Assembly: GCF_008064635.1 (NCBI RefSeq)
Contig: NZ_VRYZ01000004.1
Location: 248,001-312,000 of the forward strand
Source of the DNA: Parahaliea aestuarii
Lineage (GTDB): Bacteria; Pseudomonadota; Gammaproteobacteria; Pseudomonadales; Halieaceae
Length of the DNA stretch: 64,000 nucleotides
Direction of reading: 5' to 3'
Numbering within the stretch: the stretch's first letter is position 1; each line of letters begins with the position of its first letter. The translations under genes were made by a program, and so were the position numbers. The notes beneath the pieces are model-generated. The model was not told the origin of the DNA. It was given only the letters and a program-made list of their open reading frames with translations, and ran no database searches. Shown here piece after piece: positions 37,852-46,922 of this stretch.

Positions 37852-38817
37852 ATGAAAAAAATGATACTGGCAGTAGTCATCGGCACGCTTGCAGGTGGTG
37901 CGTACGCCTTGCCAAATGGCAAGCCGTTTCAGGAGCTGGCTGCACAGGTAAATGACCTGCAGCAGGAAGTAGCCGCGCTTGAAGAAGCTATGGAGGCAGG
38001 CGACGCTGAACTCCGAAATGAGATTGCAGCTATTGCTGAAAAGCTGTACCTACTGGGCCAGTTGCAGAATCAGATTGACAGCTTGCGTACAGATGTCGAC
38101 CTGAATGCGGGGGAAATTGGCCAGCTAAGCGATGACATATACTCCCTGCAAACGGATGTAGATGCGGACATAAACACACTGGCGCTGGCACTGGAAACTA
38201 CTGATGCTGCGGTAAAGACGGTGGCAGAGAATCTTAGCCAGGAAGTGGCTAATCGCATCGAGGCAGACGAAGACGCAGAAGAACGCCTGGCCGTACTGGC
38301 GCAAATGGTCGCGACCGGTGAGTGTGGCGATGGCGCCTATGTCACCAGCGTGAGCGAGGACGGCACTATAAACTGCGCATCGCCCGTGATTGCCGGCACC
38401 GGATATGATTACCAGAATCTGACCCAGCATACACCGGTATTCACACTGCAGCCGAGCTCAGGTCGAAACCTCAGTATCACCTGCCCTGCCGGGACAGCTT
38501 ATATCGACGGTGGCTATAACATGAATGGCAACAACGGCGGTGCGATCGCGCTGGTGACGACTAACGCCCCGGCATTCACACCAATAGCACAGGAGAACGG
38601 CAACCAGGAAATGGTACTGGATAGCTCTGTGTATCAACGCAGAGTGTACTGGTTTGCCAATGGCTTTGATGTCACCGCCACCCAGGCGGTGAACCTGTTT
38701 GCTATCTGCAAGGTCCTTCCCGCAGCGGATATCCAGGCGCCTGATGAGGGTGAGGACAATGGCGACGGGAGTGGCGGCTCAGGAAGTGGCGGAGGCGGCC
38801 TCACCGGCGAACGCTGA
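37852..38817 (+). CDS. secreted coiled-coil protein with disulfide-like C-terminal domain
   Basis: 321 residues from the ATG at 37852, which has AAGGA at the right distance (the ATG at 37843 does not). A signal peptide ends near GGAYALP. Residues about 25-165 are heptad-rich coiled coil (LQQEVAALEEAMEAGDAEL and following). Then a globular part with four cysteines (ECGDG, NCASP, ITCPAG, AICKV) and a Gly-rich acidic tail (DEGEDNGDGSGG). I recognise no family. Shape suggests a surface or trimeric stalk-and-head protein. It is alone in its direction. Confidence 0.7.
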   Translation: MKKMILAVVIGTLAGGAYALPNGKPFQELAAQVNDLQQEVAALEEAMEAGDAELRNEIAAIAEKLYLLGQLQNQIDSLRTDVDLNAGEIGQLSDDIYSLQTDVDADINTLALALETTDAAVKTVAENLSQEVANRIEADEDAEERLAVLAQMVATGECGDGAYVTSVSEDGTINCASPVIAGTGYDYQNLTQHTPVFTLQPSSGRNLSITCPAGTAYIDGGYNMNGNNGGAIALVTTNAPAFTPIAQENGNQEMVLDSSVYQRRVYWFANGFDVTATQAVNLFAICKVLPAADIQAPDEGEDNGDGSGGSGSGGGGLTGER

Positions 38818-38968
38818 GAAGCCACTGACAGACTGGCAAGCACTCAGCTATCCAGTCATCTGAACCGACGGGGCGGGGTGTTCAAACACTGCCGCCCCGC
38901 ACAACGAGAGAGCCGATCAGCGGAGCCTGCAAGCTTCACTCCGGCCACATCCATCGGCCAGCGAGTTG

Positions 38969-39451
38969 CTAGTGGTGCTGATCCACCTTGTTGCGCACTT
39001 CGCTCCACCGGGGATGCCCGGTCCGCAGGCGCTGCACAATCCAGAACGGGTGCCCCTCCGGATCACGGGCGCCGTAGGCGCGGTCCGTCCAGTACTCCGG
39101 CCCGTAATCCGTTTCCATGGGCTCGGTTTCAATGACGGCGCCGAATTGCCGGGCCCGCTGGCAGTGGGCGTCCACATCGTCGACATGGATCATGATGGAC
39201 TGGGTATTGCCGCCGGCGACACCCGGGCTGAGTGTTCGCGGCCCCTTGCCGGCATCACCCACCATGATCACGCCGTCGCCATACACCAGTTCACTGTGCA
39301 TGATGCCGCCCTCGGGGGACTCCACCAGCAGGCGCACCTCGAAACCGAAAGCATCACAGAGCCACTGGATGGCCGCTCGTGGATCCTCATAGTAGAGCGC
39401 TGGCGCGATCCGCGGCCAGCCATCCGGCGTGGGTTGCAGCGTACTTGTCAT
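38969..39451 (-). CDS. VOC-fold glyoxalase/bleomycin-resistance-like protein
   Basis: 160 residues. It opens with PRIAPALYYEDPRAAIQWLC, and repeats the beta-alpha-beta VOC module (ITSELVYGDGVIM-like and IHVDDVDAHCQRARQFGA). GTEPMETDYGPEYWTDRAYGARDPEGHPF is a full C-terminal motif of the PhnB-like group. AGAGGTTGGT precedes the ATG. Function could be metal-dependent or binding only. Confidence 0.8.
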   Translation of the reverse strand: MTSTLQPTPDGWPRIAPALYYEDPRAAIQWLCDAFGFEVRLLVESPEGGIMHSELVYGDGVIMVGDAGKGPRTLSPGVAGGNTQSIMIHVDDVDAHCQRARQFGAVIETEPMETDYGPEYWTDRAYGARDPEGHPFWIVQRLRTGHPRWSEVRNKVDQHH

Positions 39452-39592
39452 ACCAACCTCTCAACATGCCCTGGAGACAGGAAAATGCCCATCCAGAAGC
39501 ATGATTGAAAATTCACCCGCCAAGTTTGGCTCATTCCACAGAATCTGCATTATCCGCGTCGTGCCATTTTCAGTGCGCAATACCGCTTGCCA

Positions 39593-41368
39593 TCAATGAA
39601 ATGGCCAGACCACTGGAATCAGCGCAGTTGTCACCACCGTGGCCAACACCGCCATCGGCACGCCGATCTTCAGGTAGTCGGTAAAGCGGTAGCCGCCCGG
39701 CCCCATGACCATCAAGTTGGTTTGGTAGCCCAGGGGGGTCAGGAAACTGGCGCTGGCGCCAAACATCACCGCGATAACAAAGGGCGTGGGACTGACCCCC
39801 AACTGCCCGGCAACGCCGGTTGCTATGGGAAACAGCAAGACCGCCGCCGCGTTATTGGTGATCACCTCGGTAAACAGGCTGGTGACGAGATAAACCAGTA
39901 ACAGTGCCAGCCAGGGACTCTCAATGCCGCCGCTTAACAGGATACCTACAATCCAGGCGGCTGCCCCGCTCTCCTCCAGCGCAGTCCCCAGGGCAAAGGC
40001 CGCAGCGATGACCACCAGGACCGGCAAATTGACGCTGACGTTCATGCGCGCGCGATTGACTGTCACACAACCGGTCACCAGCAACAGACCCGCGGCCAGC
40101 AGGGCCACCTCCAGCACCGACATGAAGCCCAGGACATTGACCACCACCATGGCAAGCAGAATGCCGGTTGCCAGTGGCGCCTTGGAAAAGTTCGGCGGTG
40201 TGGAATCCCGCAGCGGGCTGACCAGCATAAAGTCCCTGCGGTACTGATACTGCTCAACGAAGGTCTCACTGGTCTCCAGTAACAGGGTATCGCCTACCTT
40301 CAGAGTGACATCACCCACCTTGCCCGACAGGCGACGCCCGCCGCGGCTGATGCTCAGAATAGCGGCGTGATAGCGGGTGCGAAATTCGGCCTCTTTTACC
40401 GTCTTGTTCAGGCCGGGAAACTCCACGCCCAACACCACTTCGACCAGGCAGCGTTGATGATGATTAAGCTGCAGTTTGTGGGCGCCACCGTGGGCAGGCA
40501 CCAGACCGTTGATGCGCTGCAGTTCACGGGCACAGGCAGGCGCGCCGATAAAGGCGAGCTGATCCCCTTCCTGCAACTGCATGTCGGGGCCGACCGCCGT
40601 GTACAGCTTTTCGCCCCGCGTGATGTCGGTGAGATAGCCGTGCTGCAAATTGCGCAGGCCGGCTTCCCGAATCGTTTTGTTGTGCAGGGGGCTGGACCTG
40701 GGAATCAGCATGTCGACATGATATTCCCGGGCGTGCTCCAGCTGCTCTACCAGGCCTTCGCGCTCGGGCAATAACCTGCGACCAAACAGCATCAGAAACA
40801 CTGAACCTGCGAGTAACAGTGGCACGCCGACCCAGGCCAGATCGAAGATGTGAAGACCGGGAAAACCGCGATCCTGCATCAGGCCGTCGACGACCAGGTT
40901 GGTACTGGTACCAATCAGCGTACAGGTACCGCCCAGAATGGCGGCGTAACTCAAGGGCAGCAGTAGCTTTGAGGGTGACATCTTCAGGCGCTGCGCCCAC
41001 TCCTGTACCGCCGGGATCATGATGGCGACAACAGTGGTGTTGTTGAGGAAGGCACTCAGAAAGGACGTCGGTAGAATCAAGCGCATCTGGCTGGCCAGCG
41101 GTGTTCTGGGCTGCCCCAGCAATTTATGTGCAATCCAGAAAATAGCCCCGGTATCCCGCAGGGCCGCCGCCACCACATAGAGCACCGCCACGGTTATCAT
41201 GCCCGCATTGGAGAACCCCGCCAGCGCCTGACCGGTGTCAATAACGCCAGCCACCAGTACAGCGACCATCGCTGCCATCATGGCTATTTCTGCAGGCACC
41301 CGGTTGCTGGCCAGGGCCACCAGCACCGCGATGACTACTGCCAGGGTATAAGCCATTTCCGCCGTCAT
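39593..41368 (-). CDS. SLC13-family permease with two TrkA-C (RCK-C) domains
   Basis: 591 residues. Hydrophobic helices form two blocks (about residues 1-200 and 400-591) around a soluble middle containing two RCK-C domains (for example VGPDMQLQEGDQLAFIG and LKVGDTLLLETSE). The pattern FLSAFLNNTTVVAIMIPAV and FTEVITNNAAAVLLFPIA carries the paired SNN-like substrate/sodium-binding motifs of DASS transporters. Typical substrates are dicarboxylates, sulfate or related anions. It is divergent from a sigma-54 activator. Confidence 0.87.
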   Translation of the reverse strand: MTAEMAYTLAVVIAVLVALASNRVPAEIAMMAAMVAVLVAGVIDTGQALAGFSNAGMITVAVLYVVAAALRDTGAIFWIAHKLLGQPRTPLASQMRLILPTSFLSAFLNNTTVVAIMIPAVQEWAQRLKMSPSKLLLPLSYAAILGGTCTLIGTSTNLVVDGLMQDRGFPGLHIFDLAWVGVPLLLAGSVFLMLFGRRLLPEREGLVEQLEHAREYHVDMLIPRSSPLHNKTIREAGLRNLQHGYLTDITRGEKLYTAVGPDMQLQEGDQLAFIGAPACARELQRINGLVPAHGGAHKLQLNHHQRCLVEVVLGVEFPGLNKTVKEAEFRTRYHAAILSISRGGRRLSGKVGDVTLKVGDTLLLETSETFVEQYQYRRDFMLVSPLRDSTPPNFSKAPLATGILLAMVVVNVLGFMSVLEVALLAAGLLLVTGCVTVNRARMNVSVNLPVLVVIAAAFALGTALEESGAAAWIVGILLSGGIESPWLALLLVYLVTSLFTEVITNNAAAVLLFPIATGVAGQLGVSPTPFVIAVMFGASASFLTPLGYQTNLMVMGPGGYRFTDYLKIGVPMAVLATVVTTALIPVVWPFH

Positions 41369-41626
41369 ATTTCGAACTTCTCACTACCAGGTATGCTGCC
41401 TTCTACAACAAATAATGTGCCAACTCTGCAGAGTCCGCCATCCTGTTGATTTACAATGATTTTCCCATTTTTATAAACTTCCTATTCCAGGTTTACAGCC
41501 ATATTTAACGGATTTACGTATCTTATTTGACATCTATCTCGCTTTATTTGACGTATATTGCTTTCGATCTGCGAAGAACGGGTAACAGGCCGCAGGCGAC
41601 GAGACCAGAGAGGGGCAATTTCTACC
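41369..41626. other. AT-rich divergent promoter region of the SLC13 and sigma-54 activator genes
   Basis: The 258-base gap contains two copies of TTATTTGAC about 24 bases apart (near 41523-41552), in an AT-rich segment. Either could hold a -35 element for the activator. No operator was recognised. Confidence 0.4.
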
Positions 41627-42658
41627 ATGCAGCCAACCAGGGACAGCGGACACCGCGATACCTCCCAGCCAGCCGTTGCAGAGTGCATCATCGGTGCTGA
41701 CCAGGGGTTGCAGGCTGTCATGCAGCGGGTCAATCAAGTGGCGCCGTCTGAAGCCAGTGTACTCATACTTGGAGAGACCGGTTCCGGCAAGGAAGTCATT
41801 GCCCGCGCCATCCATGAGCGCTCCAGAAGACGCAACAACGCCTTTGTCCGGGTCAACTGCGGAGCCCTGCCATCGGACCTGATTGATTCCGAACTGTTTG
41901 GTCACGAAAAAGGCAGTTTCACTGGCGCGGTTTCACAACGGCGCGGGTGGTTCGAGCGCGCCGATGGGGGCACCTTATTGCTGGATGAAGTGGGCGAGTT
42001 GCCGATGGCAGCTCAAATCCGGCTACTGCGGGTGTTGCAGGACGGCATCATCCAGCGGGTGGGGAGCGAGCACGATATTGCAGTCAACGTCCGGGTCATT
42101 GCCGCCACCCACCGCGATTTGCCGCACATGGTGCAGGAAGGGCAATTCCGTGAAGACTTATGGTATCGCCTCGCTGTGTTCCCGATCATTCTACCTGCCT
42201 TGCATGAGCGCCCGCGCGACATCAAACCGCTGGCGCTGCATTTCATCCACCGCGCCGCTCAACGCCTGGGGCTGCCCACCCCGCGGCTAAAAGCGACAGA
42301 TTTACAGCTGCTAATGAGTTACCGCTGGCCGGGCAATGTCCGTGAACTGGGTTCTGTGCTGGAGCGCGCCGTTATCCTGGGCCAGAACAGGGAAATGGAC
42401 CTGAAGACCTCGCTGGGCGCAGAAGGGCTGAGAAAGTTTGCCTCCGCAACGACAAAACCACGCGCAAAGGATTCAGAAAAAGATCCGATTGAACCCCTGG
42501 ACGTAATCATCACACAGCACATTCAACGGGCACTGGCCAGGGCCGGCGGTCGGGTGGATGGCCCCGCAGGCGCAGCCGTATTGCTTGGACTCAACACCAG
42601 TACCCTCAGGGGGAAGCTGCGCAAGTACGGTATTGAGCCTGCCGACTTCAAGGACTGA
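41627..42658 (+). CDS. stand-alone sigma-54-dependent transcriptional activator
   Basis: 343 residues from the ATG at 41627 (GAGAGGGG about ten bases upstream). Nearly the whole protein is an AAA+ activator domain: Walker A GETGSGKE, the sigma-54 contact loop HEKGSFTGA (Ser in place of the usual Ala of GAFTGA), Walker B GGTLLLDEVGELP and RWPGNVREL. The C-terminal Fis-type HTH is LGLNTSTLRGKLRKYGI. There is no receiver, GAF or PAS domain before it, so it resembles PspF in layout and must be controlled by expression or a partner. It is divergent from the SLC13 permease. Confidence 0.88.
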   Translation: MQPTRDSGHRDTSQPAVAECIIGADQGLQAVMQRVNQVAPSEASVLILGETGSGKEVIARAIHERSRRRNNAFVRVNCGALPSDLIDSELFGHEKGSFTGAVSQRRGWFERADGGTLLLDEVGELPMAAQIRLLRVLQDGIIQRVGSEHDIAVNVRVIAATHRDLPHMVQEGQFREDLWYRLAVFPIILPALHERPRDIKPLALHFIHRAAQRLGLPTPRLKATDLQLLMSYRWPGNVRELGSVLERAVILGQNREMDLKTSLGAEGLRKFASATTKPRAKDSEKDPIEPLDVIITQHIQRALARAGGRVDGPAGAAVLLGLNTSTLRGKLRKYGIEPADFKD

Positions 42659-42754
42659 GATTGCCGGCAACACCCGGCGGCCCGCACACCCGGGCTATGC
42701 GGCAACACCCGTCATCAAATCACCGTTCATCGCCCGGGCGGTCTGGTAGCCGAG

Positions 42755-42936
42755 CTACTTCAGATTGACGATCTCTGCATCGCGCAACTGGTAGGCGGTA
42801 AATGCCGTCACAGATACCGGCACATCCTGCATCGCCTCCTGCCGCTTGCGCGCCTCCTCCATGCGCTATGCCGGGTTGCGAATGTCAAATCCAGTATGGT
42901 TTGTGGTGAACAGACGATCGGCTCCCACCTGCAGAT
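42755..42936 (-). pseudogene. chimeric relic: molybdopterin oxidoreductase fragment joined to TonB-receptor plug fragment
   Basis: Read on the minus strand, the first part is VGADRLFTTNHTGFDIRNPA, matching VGANPLLTVSHNGFDTRNPV of the molybdopterin oxidoreductase at 35405-37528. After a TAG stop it continues RMEEARKR then QDVPVSVTAFTAYQLRDAEI, which is the start of a TonB-receptor plug. A second TAG follows. Neither fragment can be translated into a working protein. The change of family falls within the shared RM-x-EAR(K/E)R stretch. Confidence 0.65.
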
Positions 42937-42970
42937 TTCCAAGTCATGATGAGGCAAATAGCGATTCCAT

Positions 42971-44329
42971 CTAACGAGAATTTGCTTGAAAAATCACCGG
43001 ATCCGGCTTTCCCGCAGTAGAACAGCCTTCTGTCCAACAGACTCCTGGAGGACAATATTGGTAGTTGCTGCGACCGGCATTCTTGGCACTGTACATAGCC
43101 GTATCTGCGTTCAGCATAAGCGTATCAGTATCGATTCCATCCTCGGGGTAAACACTGATACCGATACTCAGGGTTACCTGCAGCTGGTGGCCAGCTATCA
43201 TCCGCGGCGCCGCGAGTTTGGCCAACAATTTTTCGGCAATCTGCGCGATGTCCCTCCTCTCTTCGACCTCGCTCAATAAAATAACGAACTCATCGCCGCC
43301 GTGGCGGCTTACGGTATCCGTGGCACGCACACAGCCCGCCATGTCCGCTGCGACAGTACGCAATAACTGATCTCCCACCGCATGGCCGAAAGCGTCGTTG
43401 ATTTCCTTGAAATGATCCAGATCCAGGAACAGCAGCGCAACCTGCTTGCGATGCCGTTTGGCCATGCCGATGGCCTGAGAAAGCCGCTCCACGAGCAGAA
43501 CCCGATTGGGCAGGCCAGTGAGGAAGTCGTGTTGGGCAAGATGGCTCATTTTCTGCGTTTCAAAGTGAGACTGGCGGGCATCGTGAAACACAATCACCGC
43601 GCCGGCGATCTTTCCGAAACAATTATGGATGGGTGCGGCAGAATCCTCGATCGCCATATCGGTGCCATCACGCCGGATCAGCACACTACCCAAGGCCAGC
43701 GCCACAATCCGGCCCTCGCTGATAGCACGCTGAGAGGGGTTCGTCGTCCGCTGTCGGGTGATACCGTCGACAATGAACAGGACTTCCTCGACTGGACGCC
43801 CAAGAGCCATTTTACCCGGCCAAGCGGTCAGTGTTTCCGCCACCTTGTTGAGATAGATCACCGTGCCTTTCGGATCGACGACCAGAACGGCATCACCAAT
43901 GGCATCCAGGGTGATTTGTGCCATATCCTCAAACGAGACATCAACGAAGGCCGTGATGGGCGGTTCATCAATCCGCGGGCCGTTCCTTGCCGCGTTGTGG
44001 CAAACAACATGGTTCCACAGTTCGCGTATTTGTCGATGAACTCGAATTGTTACTCCCTGCACACTGCAAAAAAGCCGATGGAATGCATGTCCTTCAGCGA
44101 CAGATTGTCTACCCAAAGTCCCTTCCCAGGTACAGGCAGGATCCTCTTCCGTGGCGCTGCAATGGTACCGCCTGACCGGCGAGAACAGGCCCAGTATCCA
44201 ATCAACTGGGCGACGCGGCACCGGGAGCAGAAAGCTGTTGCAATGCGGGCAAACGGCGGAGGTGGCGCCAATAGTGTGGCGGGATGCCGCAGGCAGCGGT
44301 ATGTTGGTGGTAGTGGCCATAACGGCCAT
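42971..44329 (-). CDS. diguanylate cyclase with zinc ribbon and PAS domain
   Basis: 452 residues (start ATG 44329 or 44320). Order: a zinc-ribbon-like N-terminus with CPHCNSFLLPVPRRPVDW and RYHC, then a PAS domain (about 135-255, DAIGDAVLVVDPKGTVIYLN) and a GGDEF domain (about 270-430). The active-site motif is intact (HGGDEF) and an RxxD inhibitory site (RATD) lies five residues before it. A functional cyclase making cyclic-di-GMP with product feedback is expected. The zinc-ribbon resembles a CPxC...YRC module common in small bacterial membrane proteins. No EAL domain follows. It lies next to a Crp/Fnr gene. Confidence 0.88.
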   Translation of the reverse strand: MAVMATTTNIPLPAASRHTIGATSAVCPHCNSFLLPVPRRPVDWILGLFSPVRRYHCSATEEDPACTWEGTLGRQSVAEGHAFHRLFCSVQGVTIRVHRQIRELWNHVVCHNAARNGPRIDEPPITAFVDVSFEDMAQITLDAIGDAVLVVDPKGTVIYLNKVAETLTAWPGKMALGRPVEEVLFIVDGITRQRTTNPSQRAISEGRIVALALGSVLIRRDGTDMAIEDSAAPIHNCFGKIAGAVIVFHDARQSHFETQKMSHLAQHDFLTGLPNRVLLVERLSQAIGMAKRHRKQVALLFLDLDHFKEINDAFGHAVGDQLLRTVAADMAGCVRATDTVSRHGGDEFVILLSEVEERRDIAQIAEKLLAKLAAPRMIAGHQLQVTLSIGISVYPEDGIDTDTLMLNADTAMYSAKNAGRSNYQYCPPGVCWTEGCSTAGKPDPVIFQANSR

Positions 44330-44514
44330 ATTAGAAAAGCAGTTTCACCTGGTCTGTACGCAACCCCACACAAGATACTAACCCGGCAAGCTTTCGGCAG
44401 AGTGGTCAACGGCGCCGAACATGCCTTGGCCGTTGAACTCGCCAGCGATGTACGCAGTGTAAACAGAGTGGACTCCAGCGGGCTGAGCCATTCATAGCCG
44501 GCCGGCTCAAGAGG

Positions 44515-45228
44515 TTAACGGGGAGACAACAAACGATCCGTCTCCCTTTTAACCACGGCATAGCACTCGCAACTCATTTGCTCGAGCCTGGGGCGATCTA
44601 TCACTTCGATGTGGCCGCGGCGATATTTGATAACACCGAGCTTTTGCAGGCGACCAGCCGCTTCTGTCACGCCTTCGCGGCGCACACCGAGCATGTCGGC
44701 AATGAGCTCCTGGGTCATGATGAGGTGGTTCGTGGGCAGGCGGTCCAGAGACAACAACAACCAACGGCACAACTGCTGGCCAATGGAGTGATGGCGATTG
44801 CATACGGCGGTCTGGGCCATTTGAGTGATCAGCGCCTGGGTGTAACGCAATACCAGTGACATCAGCGGACCGTGGCGACTGAATTCGTCTATCAACCGCT
44901 GACCTAACAAACGGTAACTACTGCCACCGCTCTGAACAATGGCGCGACTGGAGGTGCTTTCGCCGCCCATGAACAGCGAAATACCCACCAGGCCCTCGTT
45001 GCCTACGACGGATATTTCCGCCGATGAGCCACTTTCCATGACATACAACAGGGACACAATACAGTCAGTAGGGAAATACACATGACGCATTTTGTCCCCA
45101 GGCTCATAGAGCACTTTGCCAAGGGGCATGGAAGCTTCTTCAAGGTAAGGAAACAGCCGTTGCTGAACCTCGGTTGGCAATGCAGCTAGGACGTGGTTCT
45201 GCGTTGGTTGTAAGGTCGAGCAAATCAA
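44515..45228 (-). CDS. Crp/Fnr-family transcriptional regulator
   Basis: 237 residues from a TTG at 45228 with AGGAAGCG five bases upstream; no better start is seen. A cNMP-binding fold (about 20-140) is followed by a winged HTH (LIMTQELIADMLGVRREGVTEAAGRL). The protein lacks the cysteine cluster of FNR and the cAMP-specific residues of CRP, like the family often found in stress-gene regions. It precedes many small stress genes and may control them. Confidence 0.85.
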   Translation of the reverse strand: MICSTLQPTQNHVLAALPTEVQQRLFPYLEEASMPLGKVLYEPGDKMRHVYFPTDCIVSLLYVMESGSSAEISVVGNEGLVGISLFMGGESTSSRAIVQSGGSSYRLLGQRLIDEFSRHGPLMSLVLRYTQALITQMAQTAVCNRHHSIGQQLCRWLLLSLDRLPTNHLIMTQELIADMLGVRREGVTEAAGRLQKLGVIKYRRGHIEVIDRPRLEQMSCECYAVVKRETDRLLSPR

Positions 45229-45743
45229 CTGACGCTTCCTTTTCGTAACCAGGCTATAGACTCACTAAAAAGCTTGATTGTAGTTGCCCTGTCGCCGGCA
45301 AGGGGAATGAATAGCGCAAACTTCGCGGCGCTGTGCGGCAAAAAACCTTCTTCGGTTCTGAATCCGTTACTCCAGCAGCGCCTCAGCTTTCTCGAGCCGA
45401 CATCGACTCCCCGATGCATGGGCCACCATCGTGCCATAGTGTTCAAGCGGGTTGGCTACCCCCCAGGTTGCGTGTGATGACGCACAGACATCGCATCCAG
45501 GGAAGAACACTATGTTTGGGTAACGTTCCGTAATTTCGCGGATTGTGAGTATTAGCCCACAACAGTATTGGACTGACGATCGGAGGGCAAGCGTTCAGTC
45601 CAATGCAAGAAGGAATGTCCAAAAGTATCCGGCCTTTTTCACTGGAAAACAACAAGAGTTGTCGCCATCGAGACTGAAGAAGAATTTACGCATGGAATTT
45701 CACTAGCTGGCAATAAAGCCAGATAGGACGAGAGGAGAACCGT
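45229..45743. other. 515-base gap with an inverted repeat, no supported gene
   Basis: The stretch separates the Crp/Fnr gene from csbD. Apart from the 10-bp inverted repeat at 45567-45604 and the GAGAGGAGAA site before csbD I see no family-like reading frame. Confidence 0.5.
45567..45604. repeat. perfect 10-base inverted repeat
   Basis: ATTGGACTGA (45567-45576) and TCAGTCCAAT (45595-45604) flank an 18-base loop CGATCGGAGGGCAAGCGT. This could be an RNA stem, a regulator site or the end of a decayed element. It is about 140 bases upstream of csbD. Confidence 0.75.
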
Positions 45744-45947
45744 ATGAACTGGGACATCATTGAAGGTAACTGGAAGACATTCAAGGGCAAAGCCCAAGCA
45801 CAGTGGGGCAAGTTGACAGATGATCGCCTTGATGTGATTGCCGGCAGGCGAGACGAGCTGAAGGGAGAAATCCAGAAGGCTTACGGTATTACCAAAGACG
45901 AAGCCGAGGAGCAGATCAAGGACTTTGAAGAAATGAACAAAAGCTGA
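45744..45947 (+). CDS. CsbD-family stress protein
   Basis: 67 residues: MNWDIIEGNWKTFKGKAQAQ, the standard CsbD opening, and KLTDDRLDVIAGRRDELKG. CsbD-like proteins are induced in general stress; their biochemical role is not known. GAGGAG precedes the ATG. Confidence 0.92.
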   Translation: MNWDIIEGNWKTFKGKAQAQWGKLTDDRLDVIAGRRDELKGEIQKAYGITKDEAEEQIKDFEEMNKS

Positions 45948-45976
45948 CTTCTGGCGACTCCCGCGGCCTTTTTCGT

Positions 45977-46005
45977 ACTGCCTGCGACACTCTGTCGAAG
46001 GCAGT
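45977..46005. terminator. strong hairpin after csbD
   Basis: ACTGCCT/AGGCAGT and CGACA/TGTCG pair around a three-base loop. There is no T run after it, so it may be a terminator or a transcript-end stem. Confidence 0.5.
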
Positions 46006-46115
46006 ATCTCAGGCCCCGAAGAGAAAGGTCCGGTGCCAATCGACAACTGGCTATCGCCCGGGTATTCGAGTACATGTATCGGCAGATTAATTCGCATTCA
46101 ACCAGGAATATTCCA

Positions 46116-46580
46116 ATGAACTACCAAATTTTATCCATCGTAGCCATTGCTGGACTAAGCTTGGCGATCACAGGTTGTAATCAAGGTACGTCGAACACCG
46201 CCAAAGATGTGTCGGAGGCGCGTGCGGAAGCCAATGAAGAAGTCAATGAAGCCCGACGAGATGCGACTGATAAATTCAGTAATTCGAGGGAAGATGTAGT
46301 CACCGCCCGGGAAGACTATGTCAGTCGTACCCAGGACGCCCGTGAAAACCTGGCAGAAGTCGAATCTGAGGCAACGACCGCCAATGCAAGAGCGGCGTTC
46401 GATATTGCCCAGACGGAAGCTGAAGGCCGGCACAACATCGCCACCGAGAAATGCGGCGCATACACGAATGTTGACAAAGCAGCTTGCCTGAGTCGTGCTG
46501 ATGCGGCCTTTGCCACCGAAAAAGCGCAGGCAATCGCAGATCGGGATGCAGCTTTGGCGCAGGCGAGACATCACGAGTAA
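46116..46580 (+). CDS. small lipoprotein with helical, Glu/Ala-rich body
   Basis: 154 residues from the ATG at 46116. The leader LSIVAIAGLSLAITGC is a lipoprotein signal (ITGC). The mature part is charged and alpha-helical with repeated EARAEANEEVNEARRDA-like segments, resembling the stalk of lipoproteins in CsbD/PRC-barrel stress loci. A C-terminal CGAYTNVDKAACLSRADAAF carries two further cysteines. I do not recognise a named family. Confidence 0.75.
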   Translation: MNYQILSIVAIAGLSLAITGCNQGTSNTAKDVSEARAEANEEVNEARRDATDKFSNSREDVVTAREDYVSRTQDARENLAEVESEATTANARAAFDIAQTEAEGRHNIATEKCGAYTNVDKAACLSRADAAFATEKAQAIADRDAALAQARHHE

Positions 46581-46763
46581 GCACCCAGAGCCAGAGACTG
46601 CCCCGCGGCAACCCGATGGCCTACACCAGAACGCCGGAGAAGCGGATGGGCCAGTCTCTTGTCGGCCGTTCTCTAGTACTCGAAATAAAAATCAGCAGCG
46701 ATGACACGTTTAGTGTCAGGCCGACCATTTTCAGAGCGAGATCTTGTGACAAAAATTCCTCGG

Positions 46764-46922
46764 CTATAGCTTGCCCAACAACAGCAACACCACTACCACC
46801 ACCACGATCGCGACGATGGCGCCGCTAGGCCCATAACCCCACTGGCGGCTATGCGGCCATCTGGGAATAGCCCCCACCAGCATCAGTATCAGAATGATTA
46901 ACAGAATTGTTCCCAAGCTCAT
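46764..46922 (-). CDS. DUF3309-family small membrane protein
   Basis: 52 residues, MSLGTILLIILILMLVGAIP then WPHSRQWGYGPSG and a valine/leucine-rich helix. This is the DUF3309 pattern (two membrane segments around a WPHS...GYGPSG loop). The ATG overlaps the stop of a small upstream frame at 46919. Families of this kind are found with CsbD and GlsB stress proteins; function is unknown. Confidence 0.88.
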   Translation of the reverse strand: MSLGTILLIILILMLVGAIPRWPHSRQWGYGPSGAIVAIVVVVVVLLLLGKL

